Source: Baffinella frigidus
Lineage: Eukaryota; Cryptophyceae; Cryptomonadales; Baffinellaceae
DNA length: 10,964 bases
Assembly: GCA_026770585.1 (NCBI GenBank)
Contig: MU646624.1
Location: 331,526-342,489 of the forward strand
Reading direction: 5' to 3'
The notes under the pieces are model-generated. The model did no database searches. It had not been told where the DNA came from and saw only the letters and a list, made by a program, of their open reading frames with translations. The position numbers and the translations under genes were made by a program. Below, one piece after another: positions 1-7,447 of this stretch (its first letter is position 1; each line of letters opens with the position of its first letter).

Positions 1-228
1 CCCTAAACCCTAAACCCTAAACCCTAACCCCTAAACTCTAGATCCGAAACCCTAAACTCGAAACCCTAAACCCTGATCCCTGAACCCTAAACCCTAAACC
101 CTAAACCCTAAACCCTAGACCATGAACCCTAGTCCATAAACCCTAAACCCTAAACCCTAAACCCCAAAACCTAAACTCTAAACCTAAACCCTAAACCCTA
201 TACCCTGAACCCTAAACCCCAAACCCTC
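1..228. repeat. Terminal telomeric array, CCCTAAA strand, degenerate
   Basis: The window opens with four near-perfect CCCTAAA units and continues with mixed exact and variant units (CTCTAGA, CCATGAA, CCCTGAA). The C-rich strand reading 5'->3' from the first base is the orientation of a genuine left chromosome end with the plant-type TTTAGGG telomere. The mixed variants indicate the proximal, no longer telomerase-maintained part of the array, so the pure distal tract is probably missing from the assembly. Confidence 0.93.
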
Positions 229-229
229 A

Positions 230-269
230 GGCAACAAATTACCAATCTATGGCAACAAATTACCAATCT
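230..269. repeat. 19-bp tandem direct repeat next to the telomere
   Basis: Two exact copies of GGCAACAAATTACCAATCT (230-248 and 251-269) are separated by AT, giving a 21-bp period. They lie immediately inside the telomeric array. No function is apparent. Confidence 0.85.
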
Positions 270-291
270 CTCTGAACCCCATGGTGGTCCT

Positions 292-326
292 GGGGGGGGG
301 GGGGCTCCTGATGAGCGAGGTACTCC
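292..326 (-). repeat. Fragment of the GGGGTACCTCGCTCAT foldback family
   Basis: Read on the minus strand this is GGAGTACCTCGCTCATCAGG followed by AGC and a run of 13 C. It matches the left arm of the foldback elements at 10355-10469 and especially 10681-10720, where the same arm is also followed by a poly-C run. Only one arm is present, so it is a truncated copy. The G13 homopolymer (292-304) is a likely place for sequencing length error. Confidence 0.65.
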
Positions 327-810
327 TTGACTCGCACACCCACACCCGACATTAGAATCGGCGGTTCGGTCCCAGTCAAACGATTTCAGCGATTTGGGGT
401 TCAGGGTTCAGGGTTTGTTGGGCGCTTGGATCTTAGGGGGGTTGGATTTCAAGGGTGTTGAATTTTAGTGAACCACGGCCCTCTCGGGTGTGTGTGCACA
501 TTCTGGTGGTCATGTTGCGTGCGGTGTTGTATACCGTTGTAACAGAGAGATTGATAATTTATTGCCAAACAACCAGCGTCAGCGCCGCACATGCTACGCA
601 TTGTGCCACTTACTGTACCCCGTGTCGGCCGCTCATACGAGCATTTTCCGGATGGATTCTAACTCCACCTCCTACACCGTTGTAACATACTGTATAATGC
701 CGTATCCAAAGTGCGGTCCGAAGAAACGCCAATGTTTTCTCTCGGGGGCTGGAAACGCACCGGGGTCTTGATGTTGAAAGACAACGTTACAAGTGTACGA
801 AGCGAGAGAC
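327..810. other. Subtelomeric spacer with no supported gene
   Basis: This is a unique-looking stretch between two telomeric arrays of opposite orientation. It contains a few decayed TTCAGGG/TTTAGGG units at 396-440. The reading frames here are short, start at GTG rather than ATG, and show no recognisable domain. I see no RNA gene: a B-box-like GGTTCGGTCCC at 363-373 has no partner A box. Confidence 0.6.
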
Positions 811-2443
811 TGGGTTTGGGGTTTAGGGTATAGGGTTTAGAGTTTAGGGTTTAGGGTTCAGGATTTAGGGTGTAGAGTTCAGGGTTTAGGGTTTAGGGGT
901 TAGGGTTTAGGGTTTAGGGTTTAGGGTTTAGGGTTTAGGGTTTGGGGTTCAAGGTGCAGGGTTTGAAGTTCGGGGTTGAGCATTTAGAGTGTAGGGTTTA
1001 GGGTTTAGAGTGTAGGGTTTAGGGTTTAGGGTTGGGAGTTTAGGGTTTAGGGTTTAGGGTTTAGGGTTTAGGGTTTAGGGTTTAGGGTGTAGGGTGTAGG
1101 GTTTAGAGTTTAGGATTTAATGTTTACGGTTCAGGGTTTAGGGCTTGGAGTTCGGGGTTCAGCGTTTAGGGTTTGGGGTTCAGGGTTTAGGGTCTAGGGT
1201 CTAGGGATCTGGGTGTGGGGTTTAGAACTTAGAGTTTAGGGTTTAGGGTGTAGGGTTTAGGGTGTAGGGGTTAGGGTTCAGGGTTTTGGGTACAGGGTTG
1301 AAGGTTTAGTGTTTGGAGTTTGGAGTTGAGGGTGTAGGGTTTAGGGTTCAAAGTCTAGGGTTTAGAGTTTGGGGTGTAGGATTCAGAGTTCTGAGTTTTG
1401 GGTTTAGGGTTTAGGGTTTAGGGTTTAGGGGTTCGGGTTGGGGGTTTAGAGTTGAGGGCTTAGAGTTTAGGGTTTGGGGTGTAGGGTGTAGGGTGTAGGG
1501 TTTAGGGCTTGGGGTTTAGAGTTTAGGGTTCGGGGTTTGGTGTGTAGGGTGTAGAGTGTAGGGTGTAGGTTTAAGGGTTTAGGGTTTAGGGTTTTGAGTG
1601 TAGAGTTCCTTGGTTTAGGGTTCAGGGTTCAGGGTTTAGGGTTTAGGGTTTATGGGTTATGGTTTAGGGTTTAGGGTTTAGGGCTTAGGGTTTAGGGTTT
1701 AGGGTTTAGGGTTTAGGGCTTTGGGTTTTTGGTTAAGGGTTTAGGGTTTAAGGTTTAGGGTTTAGGGGGTTTAGTGTTCAGGGTTTGGGGTTTAGGTTTT
1801 AGGGCTTAGGGTCTAGGTTTCAAGGTTTGGGGTTTAGAGTTGAGGGTGTAGGGTGTAGGGTGTAGGGTGTAGGGTGTAGGGTGTAGGGTGTTGGGTGTAG
1901 GGTGTAGGGTGTAGGGTGTAGGGTGTAGGGTGTAGGGTGTAGGGGCCAGCGTTCAGGGTTTGGGGTGCAGGGTTCAAGGTTTAGGCTTTGGAGTTTGGAG
2001 TTGAGGGTGTAGGGTTTGGGGTTTAAGGTTTAGGGTTCAGGGGTTAAGGTTTAGGGTTCGGGGTTTAGAGTTGAGGGCTTCGAGTTTAGGGTTTAGGGTG
2101 TGGGTTGTAGAGTGCAGGGTGTAGGTTTTAGGGTTTAGGGTTTGGGGTTTGGGGTGTAGAGTTCAAGGTTTAGGGTTTGGGGTTTAGGGTTTAGGGTTTA
2201 GGATTGAGGGTTTAGGGTTTATGGTTTAGGGTGTAGGGTTTAAGGTGTAGGGGTTGGGGTTCGGGATTGAGCGTTTAGGGTTGCAGGTTGAGGGTTGAGG
2301 GTTTGGAATTTGGGGTTTAGGGTTTGGGTTTTAGAGTTTAGGGTTTAGGGTGTCGTGTTTCGGGTTTGTGGTGCAGGGTGCAGGGTGTAGGGTTTAGGGT
2401 GTAGGGTGTATGGTTTCAGGTTTAGGGGTTAGGGTTTGGGGTT
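811..2443 (+). repeat. Interstitial inverted telomeric block, TTTAGGG strand
   Basis: About 1.6 kb is almost entirely 7-bp TTTAGGG-like units on the plus strand, opposite to the array at 1-228. There are homogeneous runs at about 901-940 and 1039-1087, amid many variants (TGTAGGG, TTCAGGG, TTTGGGG, TTTAGAG). The heavy degeneracy shows it is old subtelomeric sequence rather than an active telomere. The strand could form G-quadruplexes. Confidence 0.93.
1846..1944 (+). repeat. Homogeneous TGTAGGG sub-array (about 14 units)
   Basis: Inside the degenerate block, about 14 consecutive units are the variant TGTAGGG, with one TGTTGGG unit near 1889-1895. Such uniformity of a variant points to recent local amplification, by unequal exchange or slippage, and not to telomerase synthesis of the canonical unit. 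Confidence 0.88.
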
Positions 2444-2960
2444 CTCCCCTCGTTTTGATTTGATGCGTGTGTGATCAACTTTCACCCCTCTCGCAGTTTC
2501 TTAAGTGGCCGAAAACAGGCCTCTCCTGCGCCGCGTCGAAGCTAACCACACGAGGCTATCCATGCGAACAGATTCATAAGTCAATTATTGGATTGTTGCC
2601 CAGGAAACACGCCAAAAGTCAGCACATTGGTCACGTTCCTGCACGCTTTCCGTGTAGCTTCCCCCACAAACCCCTAAAACGTCCATTTATTCTGTTCGCC
2701 TGGTTAGCCTCGTGTGGAATCTCCGTAAAAGTGTTGATTAAATACTTTAGGCAACGCAAATCAATACTACACAATTGGTTCATACTAGTTATAGTAAAAC
2801 ATTTGTGTAATAATTTCGTTGCGCAAAAAGGAATCAATCAATAATACCGTTACGGAGATGAAAGCGCGTGACACGGAAGCGTCACTCGCTTCAACCCTAA
2901 ATTTTGTTGCAGCAAAAGCAATAAATCAATACCTGTGCGGAGACGAAAGCCCGCGTCAGG
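2444..2960. other. AT-richer spacer with no supported gene
   Basis: This 0.5-kb stretch is clearly less G-rich than the flanking telomeric blocks. A long open frame covers 2467-2844, but it begins with GTG, contains no ATG at all and has no recognisable motif. I do not call a gene. Confidence 0.55.
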
Positions 2961-2975
2961 AGCTTCAACCCTCAA
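2838..2975 (+). repeat. Degenerate tandem repeat of about 60-80 bp ending in telomere-like sequence
   Basis: Two similar units follow each other. Each has AATNAATACC, then GCGGAGA(T/C)GAAAGC or a near match, then GCTTCAACCCT (first about 2838-2900, second about 2921-2975). Each ends by running into a CCCTAAA-like motif, so the repeat may be a subtelomeric unit punctuated with telomere sequence. Confidence 0.6.
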
Positions 2976-3003
2976 CCCTCAACTCTAAACCCCCAGGCAT
3001 CTC

Positions 3004-3119
3004 CCCTAAACCCTAAACCCTAAATCCTACACCCTACACCCTAAACCCAACTCTTCCAGCGTAGGAAGAGTGACGCGGAGGGTGAAGGGTTTAGGGTTTA
3101 GGGTTTAGGGTTTAGGGTT
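3004..3119. repeat. Palindrome with telomere-repeat arms
   Basis: CCCTAAA-type units at 3004-3048 are mirrored by TTTAGGG units at 3087-3119. The centre holds a perfect 7-bp stem, CTCTTCC (3051-3057) and GGAAGAG (3064-3070), around a 6-base loop. The whole structure could fold as a hairpin, with a G-quadruplex-capable strand on one arm. Confidence 0.8.
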
Positions 3120-3420
3120 GAGGGTGAGGGGGCTGGGCTCGATAGGGTTCAAGATTTAGGGTTTAGGGTTTGGAGTTTGGAGTCTGGAGTTTAGGGTTTG
3201 GGTTGAGAGATCAGGTTTCAGGTTCAGGGTTCAGGGTTTATAAATCCGGGCTGAGGGACAGGGTGTGGGGTCGATGGAGAAACCTCCTTTCCTTTCCAGG
3301 CGTTTTTCAGACACGGAGTTGGGGTTGAGGGTTGAGGGAGCCTACGTTCAGGTCAGGGTTTAGGGATGCGGCGTCGACTAGCTTTTCCGTGAGGGATTAG
3401 GGTTTGGGGTTTAGGGAGCC
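3120..3420 (+). repeat. Decayed TTTAGGG-type repeats upstream of the first gene
   Basis: Scattered TTTAGGG, TTCAGGG and TTGAGGG units continue, with growing unique sequence between them, to about 3415. They mark the inner edge of the telomere-derived zone. Confidence 0.75.
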
Positions 3421-3705
3421 GGGTCCGAGGGAGAACGCACCTTTGCAACTGAGGATTTTCAAATCGAGAATGGAGATTTCCTTTTTTCTCCGGCTTCGTA
3501 CCGTTGATTTCGTTGGCTCCGGCGTTGGAGCCGTTGATGCCAAACTGGTCAAAACGGGGGCTCACTCGTTCCTCACCATCTGCTCACTTGCGCTCTGCTC
3601 ACTGAACAGAACACGAACCGGCCACCGCATCACACGCAAACGCGTCCTCGCTCGTCGCCCGCCTCTCGCTCTCACTACTGCACTCACCAGTTCAAGATCT
3701 CTGCA

Positions 3706-4746
3706 ATGAAGATCAACCCGGATTGGCTCGAGGACCAGGAGGACAGGGACATGGCGACTTGTCCCATTTGCTACATGGTGCTCGATCAGCCGACCACGGG
3801 ATGCCCAGAGGGGCACGCGTTCTGCCGCGAGTGCTTCGTCACGGAGCTGGCCCTTAGGCACAAGTGCCCGCTTTGCCAGCACCCGACGGACGAGACAAAG
3901 CTGCAGAGGTGCCGCCCGCTCGAGGATCTCATTGGGAAAGTGAAGGTGCGGTGCATGCACGGGCCGGACGGAGAGGGAGGAGAGGAGGACCGGCGCGGGT
4001 CGGAGGAAGGCGCGGGAGGGAGGGCGGCAGCGGCTTCAGGTTGGCTCGCTTGGCCCGCCGCGCTGCTGGCTGCTCTCCTGTGGGGAAGCGCTGCGGCCAA
4101 ACAAGTGGAGCAGGGGTGCAGCTGGAGGGGCAAGGTGTGCCAGCTCTCAGCGCACCTGGCGGAGAGCTGCGCGTACGAGCCTGTGCCGTGCCCGAACGCG
4201 GCGGCGGGCTGCCAGGAGTCGGTGCTGCGCAAGGACGCAGCCCGCCACGCGTCGGAGACGTGCGGGTACCGGCCGAGCCCCTGCCGTCACTGCAGCGCCC
4301 TCGTTGTGGCGTGCGACCTCCCGGAGCACGAGGGCAGCTGCCCGGAGGAGAGGATCGAGTGCCCGAACGCGGGGTGCGGCGTGACGGTCGCGAGGCGCAG
4401 CATGGCGGAGCATCGGGGTGTGTGCGGGCGAGAGGAGGTGGAGTGCCCGTGCCCTGGGTGCGAGGAGCGGATGGTGCGGGCAGAGGTGGAGGGGCACTTG
4501 GAGGCGTCTGGAGGGGTGCATCTGCAGAGGGCGTGGAGGAGGGTGGCCGTGATGGAGGCGAAGGTGGTGGCGTTGGAGGAGAAGGTGGCGGAGCAGGATA
4601 GCGTGATCGCCGCCCTACAAAGTGGGGAAGCGCTGACGCGCATGTTCACGTGGAGCACGGACAGAGCGTGGAGCCAAAAGAAGTCTCTTCTCATGTTGAT
4701 TATTTTTTTTAATATGTGGAAGGGAAGGGAGCTCCCTTCACCCTGA
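3706..4746 (+). CDS. RING / TRAF-type zinc-finger protein with broken MATH domain
   Basis: The 346-residue frame starts at ATG 3706. A C3HC4 RING finger lies at residues 19-57 (C19-x2-C22-x10-C33-x3-H37-x2-C40-x2-C43-x10-C54-x2-C57), so E3 ubiquitin-ligase activity is likely by family. A Trp/Leu/Ala-rich hydrophobic segment at about 112-131 could be a membrane span or a retained intron. TRAF-type zinc fingers follow at about 138-266 (for example C193-x2-C196-x11-H208-x3-C212 and C219-x4-C224-x11-H236-x3-C240), then a coiled coil at about 272-306. The MATH (TRAF-C) domain begins at FTWS (314-317) but stops after about residue 325. It runs into a T-rich stretch and ends at TGA 4744-4746, out of frame with the conserved C-terminal end downstream. 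Compared with the paralogue at 9120-10025, about 75 MATH residues are missing. The RING and fingers are intact, so a truncated product is possible, but it is probably a pseudogene or an assembly-damaged gene. Confidence 0.78.
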   Translation: MKINPDWLEDQEDRDMATCPICYMVLDQPTTGCPEGHAFCRECFVTELALRHKCPLCQHPTDETKLQRCRPLEDLIGKVKVRCMHGPDGEGGEEDRRGSEEGAGGRAAAASGWLAWPAALLAALLWGSAAAKQVEQGCSWRGKVCQLSAHLAESCAYEPVPCPNAAAGCQESVLRKDAARHASETCGYRPSPCRHCSALVVACDLPEHEGSCPEERIECPNAGCGVTVARRSMAEHRGVCGREEVECPCPGCEERMVRAEVEGHLEASGGVHLQRAWRRVAVMEAKVVALEEKVAEQDSVIAALQSGEALTRMFTWSTDRAWSQKKSLLMLIIFFNMWKGRELPSP

Positions 4747-4829
4747 CAGAAGAGGACAAGGCGGGGGCGGTGCGCGCGGACGGGAGCATGAAGCTCCGCA
4801 TGGTGGTGCACCTGTACCTCCCAGAGTAG
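4711..4829 (+). pseudogene. Orphaned C-terminal end of the MATH domain
   Basis: In a different frame from the upstream gene, this stretch encodes VEGKGAPF, TLTEEDKAGAVRADGS and LRMVVHLYLPE, ending at TAG 4827-4829. It matches the last 35 or so residues of the paralogue at 9120-10025 almost residue for residue, including the stop position. It is therefore the original 3' end of the gene, detached by a deletion and frameshift within 4683-4716. Confidence 0.85.
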
Positions 4830-5160
4830 GCGCTGCCGGGGGGAGGTGTCGGCGGGCACGCAGTCGTTCTTCTTCACACTTCTTCTTCACACCCGCCTTC
4901 GTTTCCTTTTCGACCGTCGCTCCAACCAGCCAGCCCAAGACCTTCCAACGTGCCCAATCAATGCCACCGCCGACCTCTCTCCAGCCAACATCTCCTTCTC
5001 CCGCCTTCGCGCTTGCCCAACTGTCGCCGCATCGGCAGCTGGGGCTGCTCGAGCCTGCCATCAAATCGTCGCCATCCTCCGCAGCCTTCAGCGCCACCCT
5101 CACCCTTCTCCCTCGTTTCTCGGCGACTCTCTACGCTTTTTCCTCTCTACCTCCACGTAC
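4830..5160 (+). other. 3' flank of the RING/TRAF gene, partly shared with its paralogue
   Basis: 4895-4954 matches, in inverse orientation, 8982-9044 downstream of the second TRAF-like gene (shared blocks such as TTCGTTTCCTT and CCAAGACCTTCCAACG). The duplication therefore carried 3' untranslated sequence. A TTCTTCACAC direct repeat lies at about 4867-4890. The rest is CT/CCA-rich; open frames there look compositional. I see no AATAAA signal. Confidence 0.65.
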
Positions 5161-5515
5161 CCACACACACACTGGCGCTCCCTAGGAGCGCTGGCAGGCA
5201 GCCTAATTAGATAGGATTTGGAGAGCCCGAGCGATTTGTCTGAGCAGGTCTCTCCATTTCCTGTCTGCGCGGAAGCTAGCTACAGGGGTACCTCGTATAC
5301 AAGAACCCGCCAGGGGGGTGCGGGCTCTTGTGGTGGAGACACCCCTGCATGCGGACGCTAGATACAGTCCATAGGGTATACTAGAGTCCTTGCACTCCTA
5401 CCCACTAGGAGGGCGCGGGCTGTTGTAGTCGCGATGCCCCTGAGTGTGGAAGGTAGCTACGGGCAGAAGCGTAAGCCTCGTGAGCACTTCGCAGGTCTCG
5501 CTTCTTCTGTCACCG
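5161..5515 (+). repeat. Long direct repeat, unit A
   Basis: It shares with unit B (5636-5870), in order: a CA tract; TGGCGCTC with an inverted GAGCG copy; TAGGATTTGG; CTCTCCATTTCCTG; a GTACCTCG-type hairpin; CTAGATACA; and GAGCACTTCGCAGG. It carries about 95 extra bases (about 5379-5474) that repeat part of its own hairpin right arm, at 5408-5461. Confidence 0.75.
5284..5346. mobile_element. 63-bp hairpin element, MITE-like
   Basis: Imperfect arms begin AGGGGT and end ACCCCT; the inner arms CAAGAACCCGC and GCGGGCTCTTG pair with one mismatch around a G-rich loop. The outer end AGGGGTACCTCG is shared with the larger foldback at 10355-10469, so the two may be related. I see no coding capacity. 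Confidence 0.6.
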
Positions 5516-5534
5516 TTTCATAGGCCCTCCGTCT

Positions 5535-5613
5535 ACACACACACAAACACAAACACACAAACACACACACACAAACACACACACACACAAACACACACAC
5601 ACAAACACACACA

Positions 5614-5644
<31 letters not shown>
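5535..5644. repeat. CA/AAAC microsatellite
   Basis: About 110 bp of ACACAC broken by ACAAACAC units. It separates the two long direct-repeat units. Open frames across it are artefacts of the repeat. Confidence 0.95.
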
Positions 5645-5647
<3 letters not shown>

Positions 5648-5870
5648 GGCGCTCAATGAGAGCGTTGGCAGCCCGTGTAGGTAGGATTTGGGGAGTCTGG
5701 GGGGTATGTCCCAGCAGGCCTCTCCATTTCCTGGGGGGTGCCTCGTGTACAAGAACCCGCCAGGGGGGGGCGGGTTCTTGTAGTAGAGAGAACCATGGTT
5801 GCGGAAGCTAGATACAATCCGTAGGGTCAGCCTTGTGAGTACTTCGCAGGCCTCGGTTCTTCTGAGACCG
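5636..5870 (+). repeat. Long direct repeat, unit B
   Basis: This is a second copy of unit A, about 470 bp downstream. It holds the cleanest hairpin of the pair and ends with GAGTACTTCGCAGGCCTCG and TTCTTCTGAGACCGTT, matching 5480-5515. Scattered mismatches suggest an old duplication. Confidence 0.75.
5735..5794. mobile_element. Hairpin element with a perfect 14-bp inner stem
   Basis: TACAAGAACCCGCC (5748-5761) is exactly complementary to GGCGGGTTCTTGTA (5769-5782) around a 7-base loop. The outer arms (GGGGTGCCTC and GAGAGAACC) pair weakly. This is the unit-B counterpart of 5284-5346. Confidence 0.65.
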
Positions 5871-5931
5871 TTACCCAGGACACAACCCCTCGTTACGACT
5901 CTTCAGTAAAGCAAATCACCAGAAAAGGTGG

Positions 5932-5986
5932 GCCACTTATGGCGACAAGTGGACCGCACGTGCGACCAAGTGGCTGCTTAAGTGGC
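5932..5986. repeat. Compound palindrome built of CACTT/AAGTG motifs
   Basis: GCCACTTA (5932-5939) pairs with TAAGTGGC (5979-5986), and a perfect CGCACGTGCG palindrome (5955-5964) sits at the centre. Its AAGTGGC motif resembles the end sequence of the 105-bp MITE family, so it may be a decayed relative. Confidence 0.55.
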
Positions 5987-6031
5987 TAGGTCATGAGCCT
6001 CGACTCTCAGGTCCTGAGCCTCGTTCTTAGA

Positions 6032-6136
6032 TATCCCTTAGGTAGCCAGGGGGTCAAAATTGACCCTCGACAGGTCCTAGGCAGGTCCTAGGGCCCTACG
6101 GTAGGGCGTATGCGCCTACTGGCCTCTTCAGGGATA
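6032..6136. mobile_element. 105-bp MITE, copy 1 (TATCCCT...AGGGATA ends)
   Basis: The terminal inverted repeats begin TATCCCTTAGGTAGCCAG and end with CTGGCCTCTTCAGGGATA. The interior carries AGGTCCTAGG repeats and a CCCTACGGTAGGG palindrome. The same structure recurs at 7664-7765 and 10532-10636. No coding capacity; it would depend on a transposase elsewhere. Confidence 0.75.
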
Positions 6137-6806
6137 GGTTTCGTCACAAGCCTTCAGCACTCAAAGGACCACTCTCGCTAAGTGGATCACTCTCGTTTCC
6201 TTCCCGACTGTAGCTGGTCGGGAACTTATAACGGCGTCAAGAAGGTGTTCCTAGTCCCACCCTCTTAAAACTCTGATCTTCCCGTCCTAATCTAGGACCT
6301 GGACCTTCCTCACACTTACCTAGGACCTTCCTCAATGCATTGGCCCGAGCGTCAGTAAATCTCTCTCGCGCGCTCTCTCTCTCTCTCTCTCTCAAGCTAG
6401 CTAGCTAGTTAGTCGGAAACCACGACCTTCTTCCTCGCCCTTCACCGGCTCCCGCGCTGTGGCTAATTCATTTAGGTAATTCAGCATGAGCTAATTCAGC
6501 TAATTCAGCACCCGCATTCAGCACCCACAGGGGAGGGGGGGGGGCTCCCCTGCAGGTATGTTGGCTGGTGGCACAGAGGGCAGATGGAATGCATTTGCCC
6601 GAGTGCCAGTAAACCTCTCTCTTTCTTCCTCGCACTTTGCAGCGTTCAGTTCTTTTGGCAGTTTCGAAAGACACAAAACGTTGTTACGAGAGTAACGCGT
6701 TCAGTAAAGTAACTTATTTGAAGAGGGTAGGAGTCTCTTTCGCAGTCAAAATTTCAAACCCGAAGACGTCTCTTAGAAAGAGTCAAAGATATTCGCTCAA
6801 GGCACT
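6137..6806. other. Gene-free stretch with hairpins and simple repeats
   Basis: I find no supported gene. Contents are: a perfect 8-bp hairpin TTCCCGAC/GTCGGGAA (6201-6208 and 6217-6224); a (CT)n tract at 6373-6393; GCTA repeats at 6396-6413; TAATTCAGC repeats at 6475-6510; CAGGGGAG/CTCCCCTG (6528-6535 and 6545-6552) around a G-run; and GTTACGAGAGTAAC near 6680. Confidence 0.6.
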
Positions 6807-7044
6807 CATCAGATCCGTTTTCCGGCCGAGAGAGAGATTCCCTCAATAAGAAATCGCCTCAACCTGATAAGCCCGTCTCGGGACGGATTCTAGGACGGGC
6901 CCGGGAAAGCAAGCAGGGGGTTTTGTGATCCGAAAGGAAGCATGGCTTTTCTACAGAACCAGTTCCAGTGTCAGCCTATGATGGGAGCGCGGAGAACCTC
7001 AAGGACCTAACGGAAGTAGGACGGGCCCGCCTCGGGACGAAGTT
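6807..7044 (+). repeat. Left arm of a long inverted repeat
   Basis: CATCAGATCCGTTTTCCGGC, AGAGAGAGAT, GAGAAATCGC-like, GATTCTA(A/G)GACGGGCCCG and CCTCGGGACG blocks recur in the same order on the minus strand at 8286-8052. The arms are about 235 bp with gaps and enclose about 1 kb. It could be a large foldback element or an inverted duplication. Confidence 0.75.
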
Positions 7045-7052
7045 GAGTAATC
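6924..7052 (+). repeat. Dispersed direct repeat, copy 1
   Basis: TGTGATCCGAAAGGAAGC, then CCAGTTCCAGTG, GCCTATG, AACCTCAAGG, CCGCCTCGGG and GTTGAGTAAT recur in the same order at 7303-7420. The CCAGTTCCAGTG core also occurs at 8904-8966 (plus) and, more diverged, at about 8093-8140 (minus). Confidence 0.75.
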
Positions 7053-7135
7053 GTCTAGTTCCTTCGTCTGTGGTCAACTCCTCTATTTCCGGCCACTGTT
7101 TGCTTTACAAAGAAGTCTTTCCCCTCTCTAGTACA

Positions 7136-7149
7136 GCCCCCCCCCCCCT
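7136..7149. repeat. Poly-C tract
   Basis: A near-uninterrupted C homopolymer just upstream of CCAGCTG. Its exact length is doubtful because such tracts are error-prone. Confidence 0.7.
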
Positions 7150-7302
7150 CCAGCTGAAACCGACTGTTAGGCCCGCCTCAGAAGTGGCGTGAGACAGGGT
7201 CCTGTTGTGTGTGCGAGCGCGATTCTCTGGATTGACTCACGCGCCCGATTGAGGAACCCTTTAGCCGGTTTCTGCTGCGATCCTCCGCACCGGGAGGCTT
7301 GA

Positions 7303-7420
7303 TGTGATCCGAAAGGAGGCATGGCCTCTTTGCATAACCAGTTCCAGTGCTCGCCTATGGTGGGAGTTAAAAGAACCTCAAGGCTCTAAGGGACCCGCCT
7401 CGGGGTGGAGTTGAGTAATT
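7303..7420 (+). repeat. Dispersed direct repeat, copy 2
   Basis: This is the second copy of the 6924-7052 unit, 379 bp downstream. It contains CCAGTTCCAGTG at 7338 and GTTGAGTAATT at 7410-7420. It ends shortly before the hairpin element at 7448. Confidence 0.75.
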
Positions 7421-7447
7421 GCATCCGTCTGCTGTAGTGACGAAAGG

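Noticed and set aside
350-380. tRNA-like B box GGTTCGGTCCC
   Set aside because: No A box, acceptor pairing or cloverleaf could be found around it.
455-771. Two overlapping short frames in the subtelomeric spacer
   Set aside because: Both begin with GTG, overlap in different frames and have no motif.
2467-2844. 125-residue open frame in the AT-richer spacer
   Set aside because: It begins with GTG, contains no Met codon inside, and shows no recognisable domain or repeat.
4683-4722. T-rich 40-bp stretch as a small intron repairing the RING gene
   Set aside because: The available GT and AG combinations do not restore the C-terminal frame, and about 75 conserved residues would still be missing.
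3786-4877. Other long frames on both strands over the RING gene
   Set aside because: They are shadows of the GC-rich coding frame. Only the 3706 frame carries ordered RING and TRAF zinc-finger residues.
5444-5752. Cys/Val- and Thr/His-rich open frames
   Set aside because: They are translations of the CA microsatellite.
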